Source: Putridiphycobacter sp045110285 (lineage in GTDB: Bacteria; Bacteroidota; Bacteroidia; Flavobacteriales_D; Crocinitomicaceae). From it: 61,881 nt of DNA. Shown one piece after another: positions 46,601 to 55,002 of this stretch (position 1 is its first letter; every line of letters begins with the position of its first letter). The stretch is taken from contig JBGCGA010000018.1 in assembly GCA_045110285.1 (NCBI GenBank), positions 1 to 61,881 on the forward strand, written 5' to 3'. A program made the position numbers and the translations under genes. The notes under the pieces are model-generated. The model was not told the DNA's origin and did not search any database. It saw only the letters and a program-made list of their open reading frames with translations.

Positions 46601-49600
46601 CACTTTGTCATTATCCATGATAGCGGAAATTGCTCAGATTATTACGAATTTACAATTACTGAGCCAGATAGCATTACTTACAATATTGCACAAGTAAACA
46701 CCAGTTGTTTGACCTCAACGGATGGTGAGATTACGTTTAATAATGTGAACGGTGGTGATGGTGGACCATATATGTATAGTATAGACAATGGGTTGAATTT
46801 CCAACCCGGAAATGTATACACTGGATTAGCTGCCGGAACATATAATACTATTGTTCAGGATGGAAATGGTTGCCTTGGAGCCATGACAGTAGAAATAATT
46901 CAACCTACCAAAATCGAAATCAGCATCAACCCCACCGATTTAGTTTGCCATGGCGATAATTCCGGAATTCTTGTGCTATCGGCCATTGGAGGAGCTGGAG
47001 GATACAACTATGATATTGGCACGGCCAACAATACCTCAGGAATTCATTTAAATTTAGCTGCCGGTTTATATAATATTTCTGTGACTGATGCCAACGGTTG
47101 TATTGAAGATACCACATACACTTTAACGGAACCAGACACACTTGGTGTTGCGCTGGCAGTCACCGATAATATTTGTTTCGCAGATTGTAATGGTATTATT
47201 GATGTAACGGCCGTTGGAGGAACATTACCATATCTATACAGTGCCAATGCTGGTGTTAATCAGCAAGCATCTAGTATTTTAAGCAATTTATGCAGTGCAC
47301 TTCATACTGTTGAAGTAGAAGATTTTAGAGGATGTGTCTATACAATTAATCAAACCATTGTGTCACCTCCAAATTTAACAATTGCACTTGCTGGAACAGC
47401 CACCACTTGCGGCAATAATAACGGAACAATTACTGTTACGGCAAATGGCGGAACACCAGTATACTCATACCAAATTAGTGATGATAATGGAGTGACCTAT
47501 TCAGCACCAGTTTTAAGCAATACATTCTTGAATTTACAACCGAACTTTTACATCATAAAAGTTGTTGATGACAACTTATGTGAAGTGGAAGCTTCAATAG
47601 TTATTTCTGCTGATAATGAGCCTACTATTGACTTTGTACAAACAACTGATATTTTATGTAACGGTGAAACAACTGGTGAAATTGATATCACAAGTGGCCT
47701 AGGTGTTGGTGTTCACGAATATAGTATTGATAATATAAATTATTTTACGGCAAATGTATTTTCGAATTTAGGGGCTGGTAACTACGACGTGTATGTCAGA
47801 GATGGTAATAATTGCATTGTTCAAAGTACAACAGCAATTTTAGAACCAGCGTTGTTAGTTTCCAATGCAGCCGGAACCAACCTAGTTTGTAACAACGACT
47901 TTTCCGGAAACATATCAATTATACCAACTGGAGGTACCCCTAATTTACTCTACTCAATAGATAATGGGATAACATACCAACCATTTGGAATTTACGACAA
48001 TTTAGCGGCAAATACTTACAACACTATTGTGCAAGATGCCAATGCTTGTGCCGATACAGTTGAAATAATAATTAGTGAACCTACAGCAATAACCGCTGCA
48101 CCAGCTCTAACTTCTGTTTCTTGCTTTGGTGCATGTGATGGAGCAATTGACTTGCAGAGTGCGGGAGGAACTGGAACACTCAGTTATCAATGGACAGGAA
48201 ATATTGCAGCACCAACTTCAATGTTTGCAAACAATGTTTGCGCTGGCGATTATAATGCAATTATAACTGATGCCAATGGCTGCTTTCTTGAACAATTTAA
48301 TTTGGCGGTGACTGAACCACCACAACTGGTTATAAACAGTGCTTCTGTTACTAATGTATCCTGTTTCGGACTTTGTGATGGCGAAATAGAAATAGATGCT
48401 CCACTTGGAGTGTCGTATGATATCATTTACAATGCTGTAACTACTACAAATGTAACTGGATTGTTCACAGCTCTATGCCCTGGAAGTTATGAAATAATAG
48501 TGACGGATGTCCAAGGCTGCCAAGTTTTTTCAAATACAAGTATTACTGAACCGGATGTGTTAGTTAATAACCCACCTAGCGACTGGACTAATGTGTGTTT
48601 TAACAGCAGTATCAATATCTCCCCGGGCTATACTTCAGGAGGAACATTACCATACACTTATAATTGGATTGATGCATTTATGAATGCTTATCCTGCCACT
48701 ACAACTTTCACTCAAGTTGCTACTGTCGATAATTCATTTACATATGATTTGGTAGATGCAAATGGGTGTACAGCCGGACCATTTACGTTTAGTATGACTG
48801 TAACACCCCCGCTATCAGTAACTGCGTCACCTCTTATCGATTCTATTTGTCCTGGTGATGAGATTACTCTATTTGTAGGTGCTACAGGCGGGCAACTGAT
48901 TGATTTAGGAGACACTTTAGATTACTTATACTCTTGGAATACAAGCAATCCAAGTGATACGTTAACTTCACTTACTGTCTCACCAAATCAAACAGTAACA
49001 AACTATTCAATTACAGTAACAGATTATTGTAATGAAGTTATTACTGAAAATATTATAATTACGCTGTATCCTGATGCTACTCCGGTGTTATCAACCGGTG
49101 ATACTTCTTGTGCTCCTTACTATTCGAGAATTGAAAATATAAATGACGTTGGAGGTACAACTAACTGGACATTCAGTAACGGCATAACGCATACGGGGCA
49201 AAATGCTGACAATATTTTATTTGCTGAACCAACTTGTTATGATGTTACTGTTAGCGTATTAAGTGAGAACGGGTGTTCAGGTGATAATTTCTTTCCAAAT
49301 GTTTTTTGTGTAAACCCACTACCTAAAGCAAATTTTGAATTCAGCCCATTAGCTCCGCGCCTAAGCGACAATATTATCGATTTCACGAACTTATCACAAG
49401 GAGCTGAATTTTACACATGGGATTTTGGACGGAATGGAAGATACGGGGTTTCTAATGATTCAGCTCCATCTTTTATTATTCCGTTTACTGAGGAAACTAA
49501 TTTTATGACTTGTTTAGCTGCTGAATCAAACTTCGGATGTATTGATACATTTTGTCAATTCATAAATGTTCAAGAAGATCTATTGTTTTATGTTCCCAAC

Positions 49601-49864
49601 ACGTTTACACCTGATGATGGCTCAATAAATTCTTATTTTAAACCAGTTTTCACTTCAGGGTTTGACCCTTACCAATATCAACTCTTAATATTTAATAGAT
49701 GGGGAGAAATCATATTTGAGTCTAGAGATCCTAACGAAGGTTGGGATGGCAGGTATGCTAATAATGATGCTGACCAAGCCGCTTATATTTGGAAAATAAT
49801 TTATGAAGATACATATGAAGACATTCAGAAAACAGCAAGTGGTCACGTCACTCTTCTCCGCTAA
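43664..49864 (+). CDS. T9SS type B cargo with SprB repeats and PKD domain
   Basis: A 2066-aa surface protein. A signal peptide (ending near 25, AFAQS) is followed at about 55-235 by a cysteine-rich beta-sandwich resembling MAM/reelin-type domains (FGDSFNGGALAPGW, SLQYSTNGGTTWTDIS, HWGIDNFYI). Residues about 292-1713 hold some 18 SprB-type repeats of 70-80 residues with the pattern CFG.CDG.I.......GG..PY.YS..NG and AG.Y...V.D.NGC......I.EP. A PKD-like domain (ANFEFSPLAPRLSD, about 1889-1965) and a CHU_C/type B domain (VPNTFTPDDGSINSYF, LLIFNRWGEIIFES) end the chain. SprB itself is the gliding adhesin of F. johnsoniae; this protein shares the repeats but is much shorter, so I do not name it sprB. 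A terminator follows at 49882. Confidence 0.9.
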   Translation: MKQLFKIFSFLCAVLAIFENNNAFAQSVSANVDQNFFSCGGGSVQLDAIGTTASNVFGDSFNGGALAPGWSSGPAADFTNPCGTALDGTTYLWMGSSTSAPRNLTTTGVDVTCGGTVCFDFKFMCEYCGDTSPCEGADFYNEGVSLQYSTNGGTTWTDISYFAPNGNLLTNYPGAGASAPIAFGSTNFTTWANYCFPIPAGGFSANTNFRLSQWGSSGNNFDHWGIDNFYITSNQCNPFYYDWAHIPGSPDAAGVTANVTQTTTFTVNYTDGTTSYTDQVTVVVDNLDIDVFTVTPSSCYGAGDASASITLLNGQAPISFDLSGPTSATNSTGTFTGLTAGLYVLTVTDDDGCTLVENFVMPQGPSCCTVSATGVDPTCNGFTNGSIQATPSGGIPSYTYQWYDLSNTPIAGQVYQSIGNIGAGTYIIEVTDASGCVSRDTVELIEPLALSGTLTTTQLNCFGVCDASIDMTNTSGGTVPYEYALNNNNYGSTSLFDNLCQGNYTYKVRDANGCELSITEAILQPTNLIVSTTSNTNEICSQVNGEFEVQASGGIGPYTYDNGVTTNSTGIFTGLAAGLYPVIVTDMNGCTKNIDITVVNTPAPNPVVDYQQDVACAGGQNGAVVVAISISTGTAPFTYDLDMTGPVPTNTFNVNQGLHTIDVLDANNCGGSVSFTIGQPLSLAFTTVKTDAICNAACNGTITVSASGGTPPYQYSKNSGTSYQNSNVLTGLCAGNVDVVVKDANGCFANANITINEPTAMSSSNTSVDPTCFNGCDGSISFGLTTGGIAPYEYSINNGGSFQTSPFFTNLCAGTHDIITRDDNNCEFLIPNVVLNNPLQIQFNDILEVGSNCGFANGGFEVQAINGTAPYDYSLDPTFATTQPSGSFLTLPSGLYTVYVEDDNGCIDSTSEDVSDLEIVTNLDSTRNVTCYGGTDGGVFVNVLVGLAPYEFTLDSVYFQTTGTFDGAIDPSVQLAAGTHFVIIHDSGNCSDYYEFTITEPDSITYNIAQVNTSCLTSTDGEITFNNVNGGDGGPYMYSIDNGLNFQPGNVYTGLAAGTYNTIVQDGNGCLGAMTVEIIQPTKIEISINPTDLVCHGDNSGILVLSAIGGAGGYNYDIGTANNTSGIHLNLAAGLYNISVTDANGCIEDTTYTLTEPDTLGVALAVTDNICFADCNGIIDVTAVGGTLPYLYSANAGVNQQASSILSNLCSALHTVEVEDFRGCVYTINQTIVSPPNLTIALAGTATTCGNNNGTITVTANGGTPVYSYQISDDNGVTYSAPVLSNTFLNLQPNFYIIKVVDDNLCEVEASIVISADNEPTIDFVQTTDILCNGETTGEIDITSGLGVGVHEYSIDNINYFTANVFSNLGAGNYDVYVRDGNNCIVQSTTAILEPALLVSNAAGTNLVCNNDFSGNISIIPTGGTPNLLYSIDNGITYQPFGIYDNLAANTYNTIVQDANACADTVEIIISEPTAITAAPALTSVSCFGACDGAIDLQSAGGTGTLSYQWTGNIAAPTSMFANNVCAGDYNAIITDANGCFLEQFNLAVTEPPQLVINSASVTNVSCFGLCDGEIEIDAPLGVSYDIIYNAVTTTNVTGLFTALCPGSYEIIVTDVQGCQVFSNTSITEPDVLVNNPPSDWTNVCFNSSINISPGYTSGGTLPYTYNWIDAFMNAYPATTTFTQVATVDNSFTYDLVDANGCTAGPFTFSMTVTPPLSVTASPLIDSICPGDEITLFVGATGGQLIDLGDTLDYLYSWNTSNPSDTLTSLTVSPNQTVTNYSITVTDYCNEVITENIIITLYPDATPVLSTGDTSCAPYYSRIENINDVGGTTNWTFSNGITHTGQNADNILFAEPTCYDVTVSVLSENGCSGDNFFPNVFCVNPLPKANFEFSPLAPRLSDNIIDFTNLSQGAEFYTWDFGRNGRYGVSNDSAPSFIIPFTEETNFMTCLAAESNFGCIDTFCQFINVQEDLLFYVPNTFTPDDGSINSYFKPVFTSGFDPYQYQLLIFNRWGEIIFESRDPNEGWDGRYANNDADQAAYIWKIIYEDTYEDIQKTASGHVTLLR
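44540..48805 (+). repeat. About 18 tandem SprB-type repeats in the 2066-aa cargo
   Basis: Protein-level repeats of 70-80 residues, each opening with a Cys in a C.G..DG.I context and closing with a Cys in D.NGC followed by .EP. Sequence identity between copies is low to moderate, so the DNA is not visibly repetitive and recombination between units should be rare. I counted 17 clear copies and one degenerate final copy. Confidence 0.8.
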
Positions 49865-49881
49865 AATAAAACAATTATTTC

Positions 49882-49914
49882 AAAGCTTCAACATATTAAA
49901 TTGAAGCTTTTTTT
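49882..49914 (+). terminator. Intrinsic terminator of the second T9SS cassette
   Basis: Arms AAAGCTTCAA (49882-49891) and TTGAAGCTTT (49901-49910) pair perfectly over ten bases with a nine-base loop, followed by TTTT. It lies 17 bases after the stop of the 2066-aa cargo gene and touches the last codon of the convergent rel gene. Its minus-strand T-run is poor, so it mainly ends the plus-strand transcript. Confidence 0.8.
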
Positions 49915-52123
49915 ATATCCTAACAACAGACTTTACTCCTTCTATTTCCTCAAATTTAACTATTAGCCTATCCAAATGTTCAGTATCGTATACAAATAGC
50001 ATTATTTTACCCTCAAAAATTCCATCTTCCGACTCAAACGAAATGGACTTCATATTCACATTATGTTCTAATGAAACAATTTGAGTGATGCGATTTACAA
50101 TACCCATATCATCAATTCCTGTAATCACAATTCCTGTCAATTCAGCCTTCAGCTTTTGACTCTGCCAAGTTGCTTTTAATACTCGATAGGCGTAATTTGA
50201 CATTAATGTTGTTGCATTTGGACAATTCACCCTATGTATTTTTATTCCTTCAGAACTTGTAATGAATCCAAAAACATCATCACCAGGAATTGGACTGCAA
50301 CACTTAGCCAACTTATATTCTACGTTTTTAAAATCCTCACCAATTACAATAATATCTTTTTTATTGTCGACACAAGTAATGATATTTTTTAACGACGAAG
50401 TCTTAAGTTTTGGTTGATGCGTTTTCTTTAGAATAAAATGCTTATTATCAATAGGAATTTTTTTAAGCTTGGTTAAATCAAGCTTTCCTTTTGCAATTTG
50501 ATAGTAGAGTTCAGTGGCACTATGTATTTGATAAAATTTTTCAAGCGTACTGACATTCTCACTATTAAATATAACATTGAGCTGTCTGAATTTTCTTTGC
50601 AGTGTTTCTTTGCCATCTCCTGCAATTCTTTTTTCTTCTTCTCGAATAGCTGATTTTATATTTTGTCTAGCTCTTGCCGTTACGACAAACTTTAACCAAT
50701 CCTCCTTCGGCTTTTGCTTGGAACTGGTAATAATTTGAACTTGATCTCCACTTTTTAAAGCATGACTTAAGGGCAATAACTTTCCGTTAACTTTAGCACC
50801 AATGCAGGTTAATCCAATATCAGTATGAATATCAAATGCAAAATCTAAAGTTGTTCCACCCGCTGGCAACACTCTCAAATCTCCCGTTGGCGTGAACACA
50901 TAAATTTCTTCACTAAACAAATTCATTTTGAACTCATCTATAAAGTCAATGGCATTATCGTCAGCATTCTCTAATAAATCTCTAATTTCTCCCAACCATC
51001 TGTCAAAGTTTGACTTTTGAGAATCATTTTCTTTATATTTCCAATGCGCAGCATAACCCTTTTCTGCAATTTCATCCATTCTTTTTGTTCGGATCTGAAC
51101 TTCGACCCATCTTCCTGACGGACTCATAACAGTGGTGTGCAATGACTCGTATCCATTTGCTTTTGGAATCGACACCCAATCTCTCAATCTATCCGGATTA
51201 GGCTGGTAAAAATCGGTTACAATAGAATACACTCTCCAACATCTCGACTTTTCCAGTTCTATTGGTGCATCAACTATTATTCTGACTGCAAAAATGTCGT
51301 AAATCTCATCAAAAGTTACATTTTTGTTTAGTAGTTTTTTATGTATTGAACTAATACTTTTGTACCGCGCTTTTAGTTTATAAGAAAAACCAGTTTTATT
51401 TAATTCAGCTTTCACTGGATCTGAAAATTGACGAATAAAACTATTTCGAACTTCTTTCGATTTTTCAATTTTCCGCTCAATCTCTTGATATTCCTCCGGG
51501 TATTTTACTTCAAAAATTAAATCTTCAAACTCTTGTTTGATAGCGTTAAAACCCAGGCGGTGTGCCAAAGGAGCATATAAAAACTCCGTTTCCGAACAAA
51601 TTTTTAGTTTTTTATCTCGCCGAACCGAACCAAGTGTTCTCATATTATGTAAACGATCCGCAATCTTAATGAACGCCACTCTTAAATCATCTGATATAGT
51701 GAGAATTAATTTCCTGAAATTTTCGGCTTGTAACGAGACATTATCATCAAAAACTTCGGGAATTTTTGTCAAGCCATCAATAATCTTTCTAACCTTCAAT
51801 CCAAATTTATCTTCAATATCTTGCAGAGTGATATAAGTATCCTCTACTGTATCATGCAAAAGAGCTGCTACCAGTGCTGTAGGTCCTAAACCCATTTCTT
51901 CAGCGCAAATTCTGGCCACAGCAATTGGATGATAAATATATGGTTCACCTGACTTTCGTCTAACGCCTTTATGAGCTTCCATTGCCATATTAAAGGCTTC
52001 TCTAATAATTTTGGTATCTTCCTTTGTTTTTCTGAATTTTTTGCTCGCTCGAAGTAAACCTTTATAGGCATTTAAAATATCTAAACGTTCCCGTTCTTCA
52101 TCTATTTTAATATCATTCGCCAT
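49913..52123 (-). CDS. rel: Bifunctional (p)ppGpp synthetase/hydrolase, Rel/SpoT type
   Basis: A 736-aa long RSH enzyme controlling the stringent response. The N-terminal HD hydrolase has His51, His65, His90-Asp91 and the EDT motif (LLHDTVEDT), so it should be active. The synthetase follows with RYKSISSIHKK, IYDIFAVRIIV and GYESLHTTV. The charge-switch motif before it reads DRLRDW, close to the RxKD form of bifunctional enzymes and unlike the ExDD of RelA. A TGS domain (EEIYVFTPTGDLRVLPAG) and a C-terminal region with CCSPIPGDD and an ACT domain complete the layout. It converges on the SprB-repeat gene. A -7 box is at 52146-52153, and the gene is transcribed separately from the DUF937-like gene behind a strong terminator. 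Confidence 0.94.
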   Translation of the reverse strand: MANDIKIDEERERLDILNAYKGLLRASKKFRKTKEDTKIIREAFNMAMEAHKGVRRKSGEPYIYHPIAVARICAEEMGLGPTALVAALLHDTVEDTYITLQDIEDKFGLKVRKIIDGLTKIPEVFDDNVSLQAENFRKLILTISDDLRVAFIKIADRLHNMRTLGSVRRDKKLKICSETEFLYAPLAHRLGFNAIKQEFEDLIFEVKYPEEYQEIERKIEKSKEVRNSFIRQFSDPVKAELNKTGFSYKLKARYKSISSIHKKLLNKNVTFDEIYDIFAVRIIVDAPIELEKSRCWRVYSIVTDFYQPNPDRLRDWVSIPKANGYESLHTTVMSPSGRWVEVQIRTKRMDEIAEKGYAAHWKYKENDSQKSNFDRWLGEIRDLLENADDNAIDFIDEFKMNLFSEEIYVFTPTGDLRVLPAGGTTLDFAFDIHTDIGLTCIGAKVNGKLLPLSHALKSGDQVQIITSSKQKPKEDWLKFVVTARARQNIKSAIREEEKRIAGDGKETLQRKFRQLNVIFNSENVSTLEKFYQIHSATELYYQIAKGKLDLTKLKKIPIDNKHFILKKTHQPKLKTSSLKNIITCVDNKKDIIVIGEDFKNVEYKLAKCCSPIPGDDVFGFITSSEGIKIHRVNCPNATTLMSNYAYRVLKATWQSQKLKAELTGIVITGIDDMGIVNRITQIVSLEHNVNMKSISFESEDGIFEGKIMLFVYDTEHLDRLIVKFEEIEGVKSVVRI

Positions 52124-52145
52124 AATTATTAGTATTAAACTCTAT

Positions 52146-52153
52146 CAAATTTA
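52146..52153 (-). promoter_or_regulatory. -7 promoter box for rel
   Basis: The minus strand reads TAAATTTG, an exact TAnnTTTG match 23 bases before the rel ATG and just downstream of the terminator of the preceding minus-strand gene. No TTG at canonical spacing was found. Confidence 0.5.
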
Positions 52154-52172
52154 AGAGTAATTTTATGTGATA

Positions 52173-52207
52173 TAAAAAAAAGGCGTTTGATTTTTCAAAC
52201 GCCTTTT
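52173..52207 (-). terminator. Intrinsic terminator of the DUF937-like gene
   Basis: Arms AAAAGGCGTTTGA (52178-52190) and TCAAACGCCTTTT (52195-52207) form a perfect 13-base stem with a four-base loop. On the minus strand it is followed by a run of eight T. It lies 18 bases after the DUF937-like gene and before the rel promoter, so it insulates the two genes. Confidence 0.9.
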
Positions 52208-52225
52208 CATTATAAGTTTGTTAGC

Positions 52226-52672
52226 TTACTTAAAAAAGCCTCCAATTTTTCCTTTTAAGTTATCAAGCATATCTCCTCCAGCAAAACCTGAAAGCATATC
52301 CATGATTCCTCCACCATCAGTATCTCCTTTATCTGCCAATGATTTTGTTGCACCCCCTAAAAACTTTGACATCACGGCAGATTTTATCGTGTCGATAATT
52401 GTATCTGAAAGGCCTGCCTTATTTTTTAAGTTGTATGCTAAATCACCTTCTAATTTTGAAGCTACTCTATTCGCATCTTCATTATTATCGTTTTGAGAAA
52501 AAAGGTTCTTAATTGTATCCATATTACCTCTACTATTCTCTTTTTTTACACGGTAATTTACTGCGTCTGCAGCCTGATTAGTTACTTCCTTTTTTTGATC
52601 GTCAGACAATCCTACCTTTTCAAGAATATCCCCTAAATCAACGTTTTTCATTAAATCTTCTAAACCAAACAT
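52226..52672 (-). CDS. DUF937-like helical protein
   Basis: A 148-aa protein without signal peptide or membrane segment. It opens MFGLEDLMKNVDLGDILEKVGLS and ends in a glycine-rich stretch with MLSGFAGGDMLDNLKGKIGGFF. Short helices broken by glycines recall the YidB/DUF937 family of small cytosolic proteins, whose function is unsettled. The middle (KKENSRGNMDTIKNLFSQ) is polar and helical. The gene is monocistronic: it diverges from the secreted 720-aa protein gene and ends at a strong terminator. No -7 box matching the consensus was found upstream. The family call rests on general pattern only. Confidence 0.6.
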   Translation of the reverse strand: MFGLEDLMKNVDLGDILEKVGLSDDQKKEVTNQAADAVNYRVKKENSRGNMDTIKNLFSQNDNNEDANRVASKLEGDLAYNLKNKAGLSDTIIDTIKSAVMSKFLGGATKSLADKGDTDGGGIMDMLSGFAGGDMLDNLKGKIGGFFK

Positions 52673-52793
52673 TTATTTCTTTATTTTAATTAGTATTTAC
52701 ATGGGCAATTTACCAATAATAATGCCAGATAGCTAAAAAGCCCTTCACTTTTTTTTTCTACTTTTACCTACCAACAACCAACCTCATTAACCA

Positions 52794-54956
52794 ATGCCAA
52801 GATTATTGCTATTGCTAATTTGCTTAACCAGCTTTTATTACACATTTAGTCAAGCAAATTGGACTGAACTTACTGGTAAACAAAAAGCATTTTTCTACCA
52901 ACTAACCAGAAAAATCGAAAACTTAAAACCAGAGGTTCATCACCTATTCGAATTTATTGACTCTATTCCATATGTCAACGACACCTTACCAGATTATCCA
53001 TTTATTGAAGCAGAAATAGAGAAAGATTCAAGTAAGTTGATTTGTCATTTTTCAGAATTTGCCAGAAAAAACAGAGGTTTATTAATGGATATTGGCACAC
53101 ATTATGCCACCTGGGAACTAGGCCTTATCTTACAATTTAAAGATTCTGAAAAACCAAAATATCAATATTTAAAACCTAAAATTAAGGCATTTGAAAAACT
53201 AGTTTTAGAGCATGCGCCAAGTGCTGCTGCAAAAATGTGGTCGGAAGATGGTTATGGATTGTCACCCACCGTTGCCGCATACTACTCCCCTAATTTAACC
53301 ATTACTGAAAAAATAGCAGCTATGAAAAATAGTGGTTACAATGCGGATGAAAAGCTATCGTTATTGAATGCCATTTTTAAGGCGCAAGAAACTTATATTA
53401 AAAAAATAGCTGATGAAACTGTTGCCATGTTAACCGGTCAGATTGTCAATACAAACAACTATTTAATTGCAGCAGGAGATGGGAAAGAATGGAGTGAATT
53501 AGAAAGTATTATTCGAACAAAATATAATCGCCCATTGCCAGATCCGAAAGCTTTTTTTGCTTACCAAATTGAAGGGAAACGAGGTGGTAAGTCTGAAGAA
53601 AAGGTTGTTGCAATAAGCCAAAACACAATTGTAAAAATGGCGACAAATGAATTTCAAAATACCAATTTACATATAGATGTTTGGGCATACCACCCTCAAA
53701 GACAAACTACTTTAATCATTCAAAAAGGCGGAAACTCCTATGTGTTGTTTGGTAATAACAACAATCGCTACTTGTCTGCAGATTCTACTTTTGGTGAAGG
53801 AGTTACTTATATGAGCTTAATTAACGAACTTGAAAACATTTGGATTGCTGATCTAAAAGAACGAATTTACGGAAAAAAAGGCTTCGACTACCTCATTGAT
53901 CTGTATGAGAAAAAGATTGTAAAAACTCGGTTAAATATCAAAAAAACAGAAGTCACTCTGGACAAGATTAGGCATGAACCTATTGCTCCTCCAAAAATGA
54001 AAAAAAAGAAGAAAAGCCGCAAACAACGGAAAAAAGGCAGCTCAGTTTCTTATCAAGATAATCAAGGAGTGCCTCATGGAAAAATGACAAAGACTGGCAA
54101 AAAAAGAAAAATAGCTCAGCATAATTTAATAGGATATGAAAGTCAATTACAATCAGAATTATCAACATTAAAACAACTAAAAAAAGACAAGGAGGAAGCT
54201 TTTGATTTATTGGCTCAGTACGAAGCAAAGCTAGACATCATGAAAAAAAATTATGGCTACAATCTGATGTCTTACACTGAGGATAGAAACGGATTTTACA
54301 CCTATGCTGACGGTACTATTTTTAATAAGAACACTCAAGATTTAATATTTAAATCAAGCGGAGATGCCGATTATTTTGAAGTTATTTTAGTCAGCTTTGG
54401 GAAGAATGTAATGGATAACAATTATGAAGAAGTTTTTATTCACTTGAATCAAAGCACACCAAAAAACAAGGATTTGTATACCTTAAAACATAATAGCAAG
54501 GCACCCCATAGTATAGCACCATATACAATCTCTGATTCTATTCAAATAGCAGAGCTATTTAAGGCTTTCAATATTCAAAAATTACCATTGAACGTGGTTG
54601 CTCAAGTTGATTTAGAACAAAACGTGACAGATAGTGTGTTCGGAAATTCGGTGTTAAATCAGATTACAATTTCTAACCATATTCAAATAAGTATAACTGG
54701 TACATGCAATCAATTCCAACCAAAAACAAGTACTAAGGATGCCCTTAAAATTCAAGCCAAACATCCCCAATTAGCATTAAACAAGATAGAGTCTGCAGTT
54801 GATTCGAAGGCATATTTTGAAAAATGGAAAATAGAATTAATCTTGTATGCCAAAGATTGGATTAAAGACCCGAAAGAAAAGAAAAAAGCGATAAAAGCAA
54901 TTAGCAAAATGAAGCTAAAAAATATAGCGATTGATGGCAGTATAATAAAAGTGTAG
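52794..54956 (+). CDS. Exported protein of unknown function with basic coiled-coil region
   Basis: A 720-aa protein that I do not recognise. The signal peptide is MPRLLLLLICLTSFYYTFSQ. The N-terminal ~230 residues are mostly helical (GKQKAFFYQLTRKIENLKPE, SEFARKNRGLLMDIGTHYATWELG). Residues about 230-360 look like beta strands with HPQRQTTLIIQKGGNSYVLFG. A strongly basic stretch, KMKKKKKSRKQRKKGS near 401-416, lies between two long charged helices (about 360-485). The C-terminal third is alpha/beta. The layout suggests a periplasmic protein that might touch nucleic acid, teichoic-like or acidic polymers through the basic patch; this is speculation. It stands before tatC with a separate -7 box between, so it is probably its own unit. 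Confidence 0.65.
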   Translation: MPRLLLLLICLTSFYYTFSQANWTELTGKQKAFFYQLTRKIENLKPEVHHLFEFIDSIPYVNDTLPDYPFIEAEIEKDSSKLICHFSEFARKNRGLLMDIGTHYATWELGLILQFKDSEKPKYQYLKPKIKAFEKLVLEHAPSAAAKMWSEDGYGLSPTVAAYYSPNLTITEKIAAMKNSGYNADEKLSLLNAIFKAQETYIKKIADETVAMLTGQIVNTNNYLIAAGDGKEWSELESIIRTKYNRPLPDPKAFFAYQIEGKRGGKSEEKVVAISQNTIVKMATNEFQNTNLHIDVWAYHPQRQTTLIIQKGGNSYVLFGNNNNRYLSADSTFGEGVTYMSLINELENIWIADLKERIYGKKGFDYLIDLYEKKIVKTRLNIKKTEVTLDKIRHEPIAPPKMKKKKKSRKQRKKGSSVSYQDNQGVPHGKMTKTGKKRKIAQHNLIGYESQLQSELSTLKQLKKDKEEAFDLLAQYEAKLDIMKKNYGYNLMSYTEDRNGFYTYADGTIFNKNTQDLIFKSSGDADYFEVILVSFGKNVMDNNYEEVFIHLNQSTPKNKDLYTLKHNSKAPHSIAPYTISDSIQIAELFKAFNIQKLPLNVVAQVDLEQNVTDSVFGNSVLNQITISNHIQISITGTCNQFQPKTSTKDALKIQAKHPQLALNKIESAVDSKAYFEKWKIELILYAKDWIKDPKEKKKAIKAISKMKLKNIAIDGSIIKV

Positions 54957-54984
54957 GAACAAGAGTCCATTGACCATTATTTCT

Positions 54985-54992
54985 TAATTTTG
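54985..54992 (+). promoter_or_regulatory. -7 promoter box for the tatC-lptB-kdsC unit
   Basis: TAATTTTG matches TAnnTTTG and is ten bases from the tatC ATG, leaving a nearly leaderless transcript. A TTG lies 12 bases upstream of the box, closer than the usual spacing, so strength is uncertain. Confidence 0.5.
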
Positions 54993-55002
54993 CCACCTGA
55001 TT

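Noticed and set aside
44540..48805. CRISPR or DNA tandem-repeat array
   Set aside because: The periodicity is at protein level only (SprB repeats); there are no identical DNA repeats with spacers.
43664..49864. Ortholog of the gliding adhesin gene sprB
   Set aside because: The repeats are shared, but the protein is about a third of the length of F. johnsoniae SprB and has a different N-terminal head, so the symbol is not justified.
52218..52496. A 92-codon plus-strand frame opposite the DUF937-like gene
   Set aside because: It opens beside a terminator, has no promoter box, and its proline/serine-rich translation is typical of an antisense shadow.
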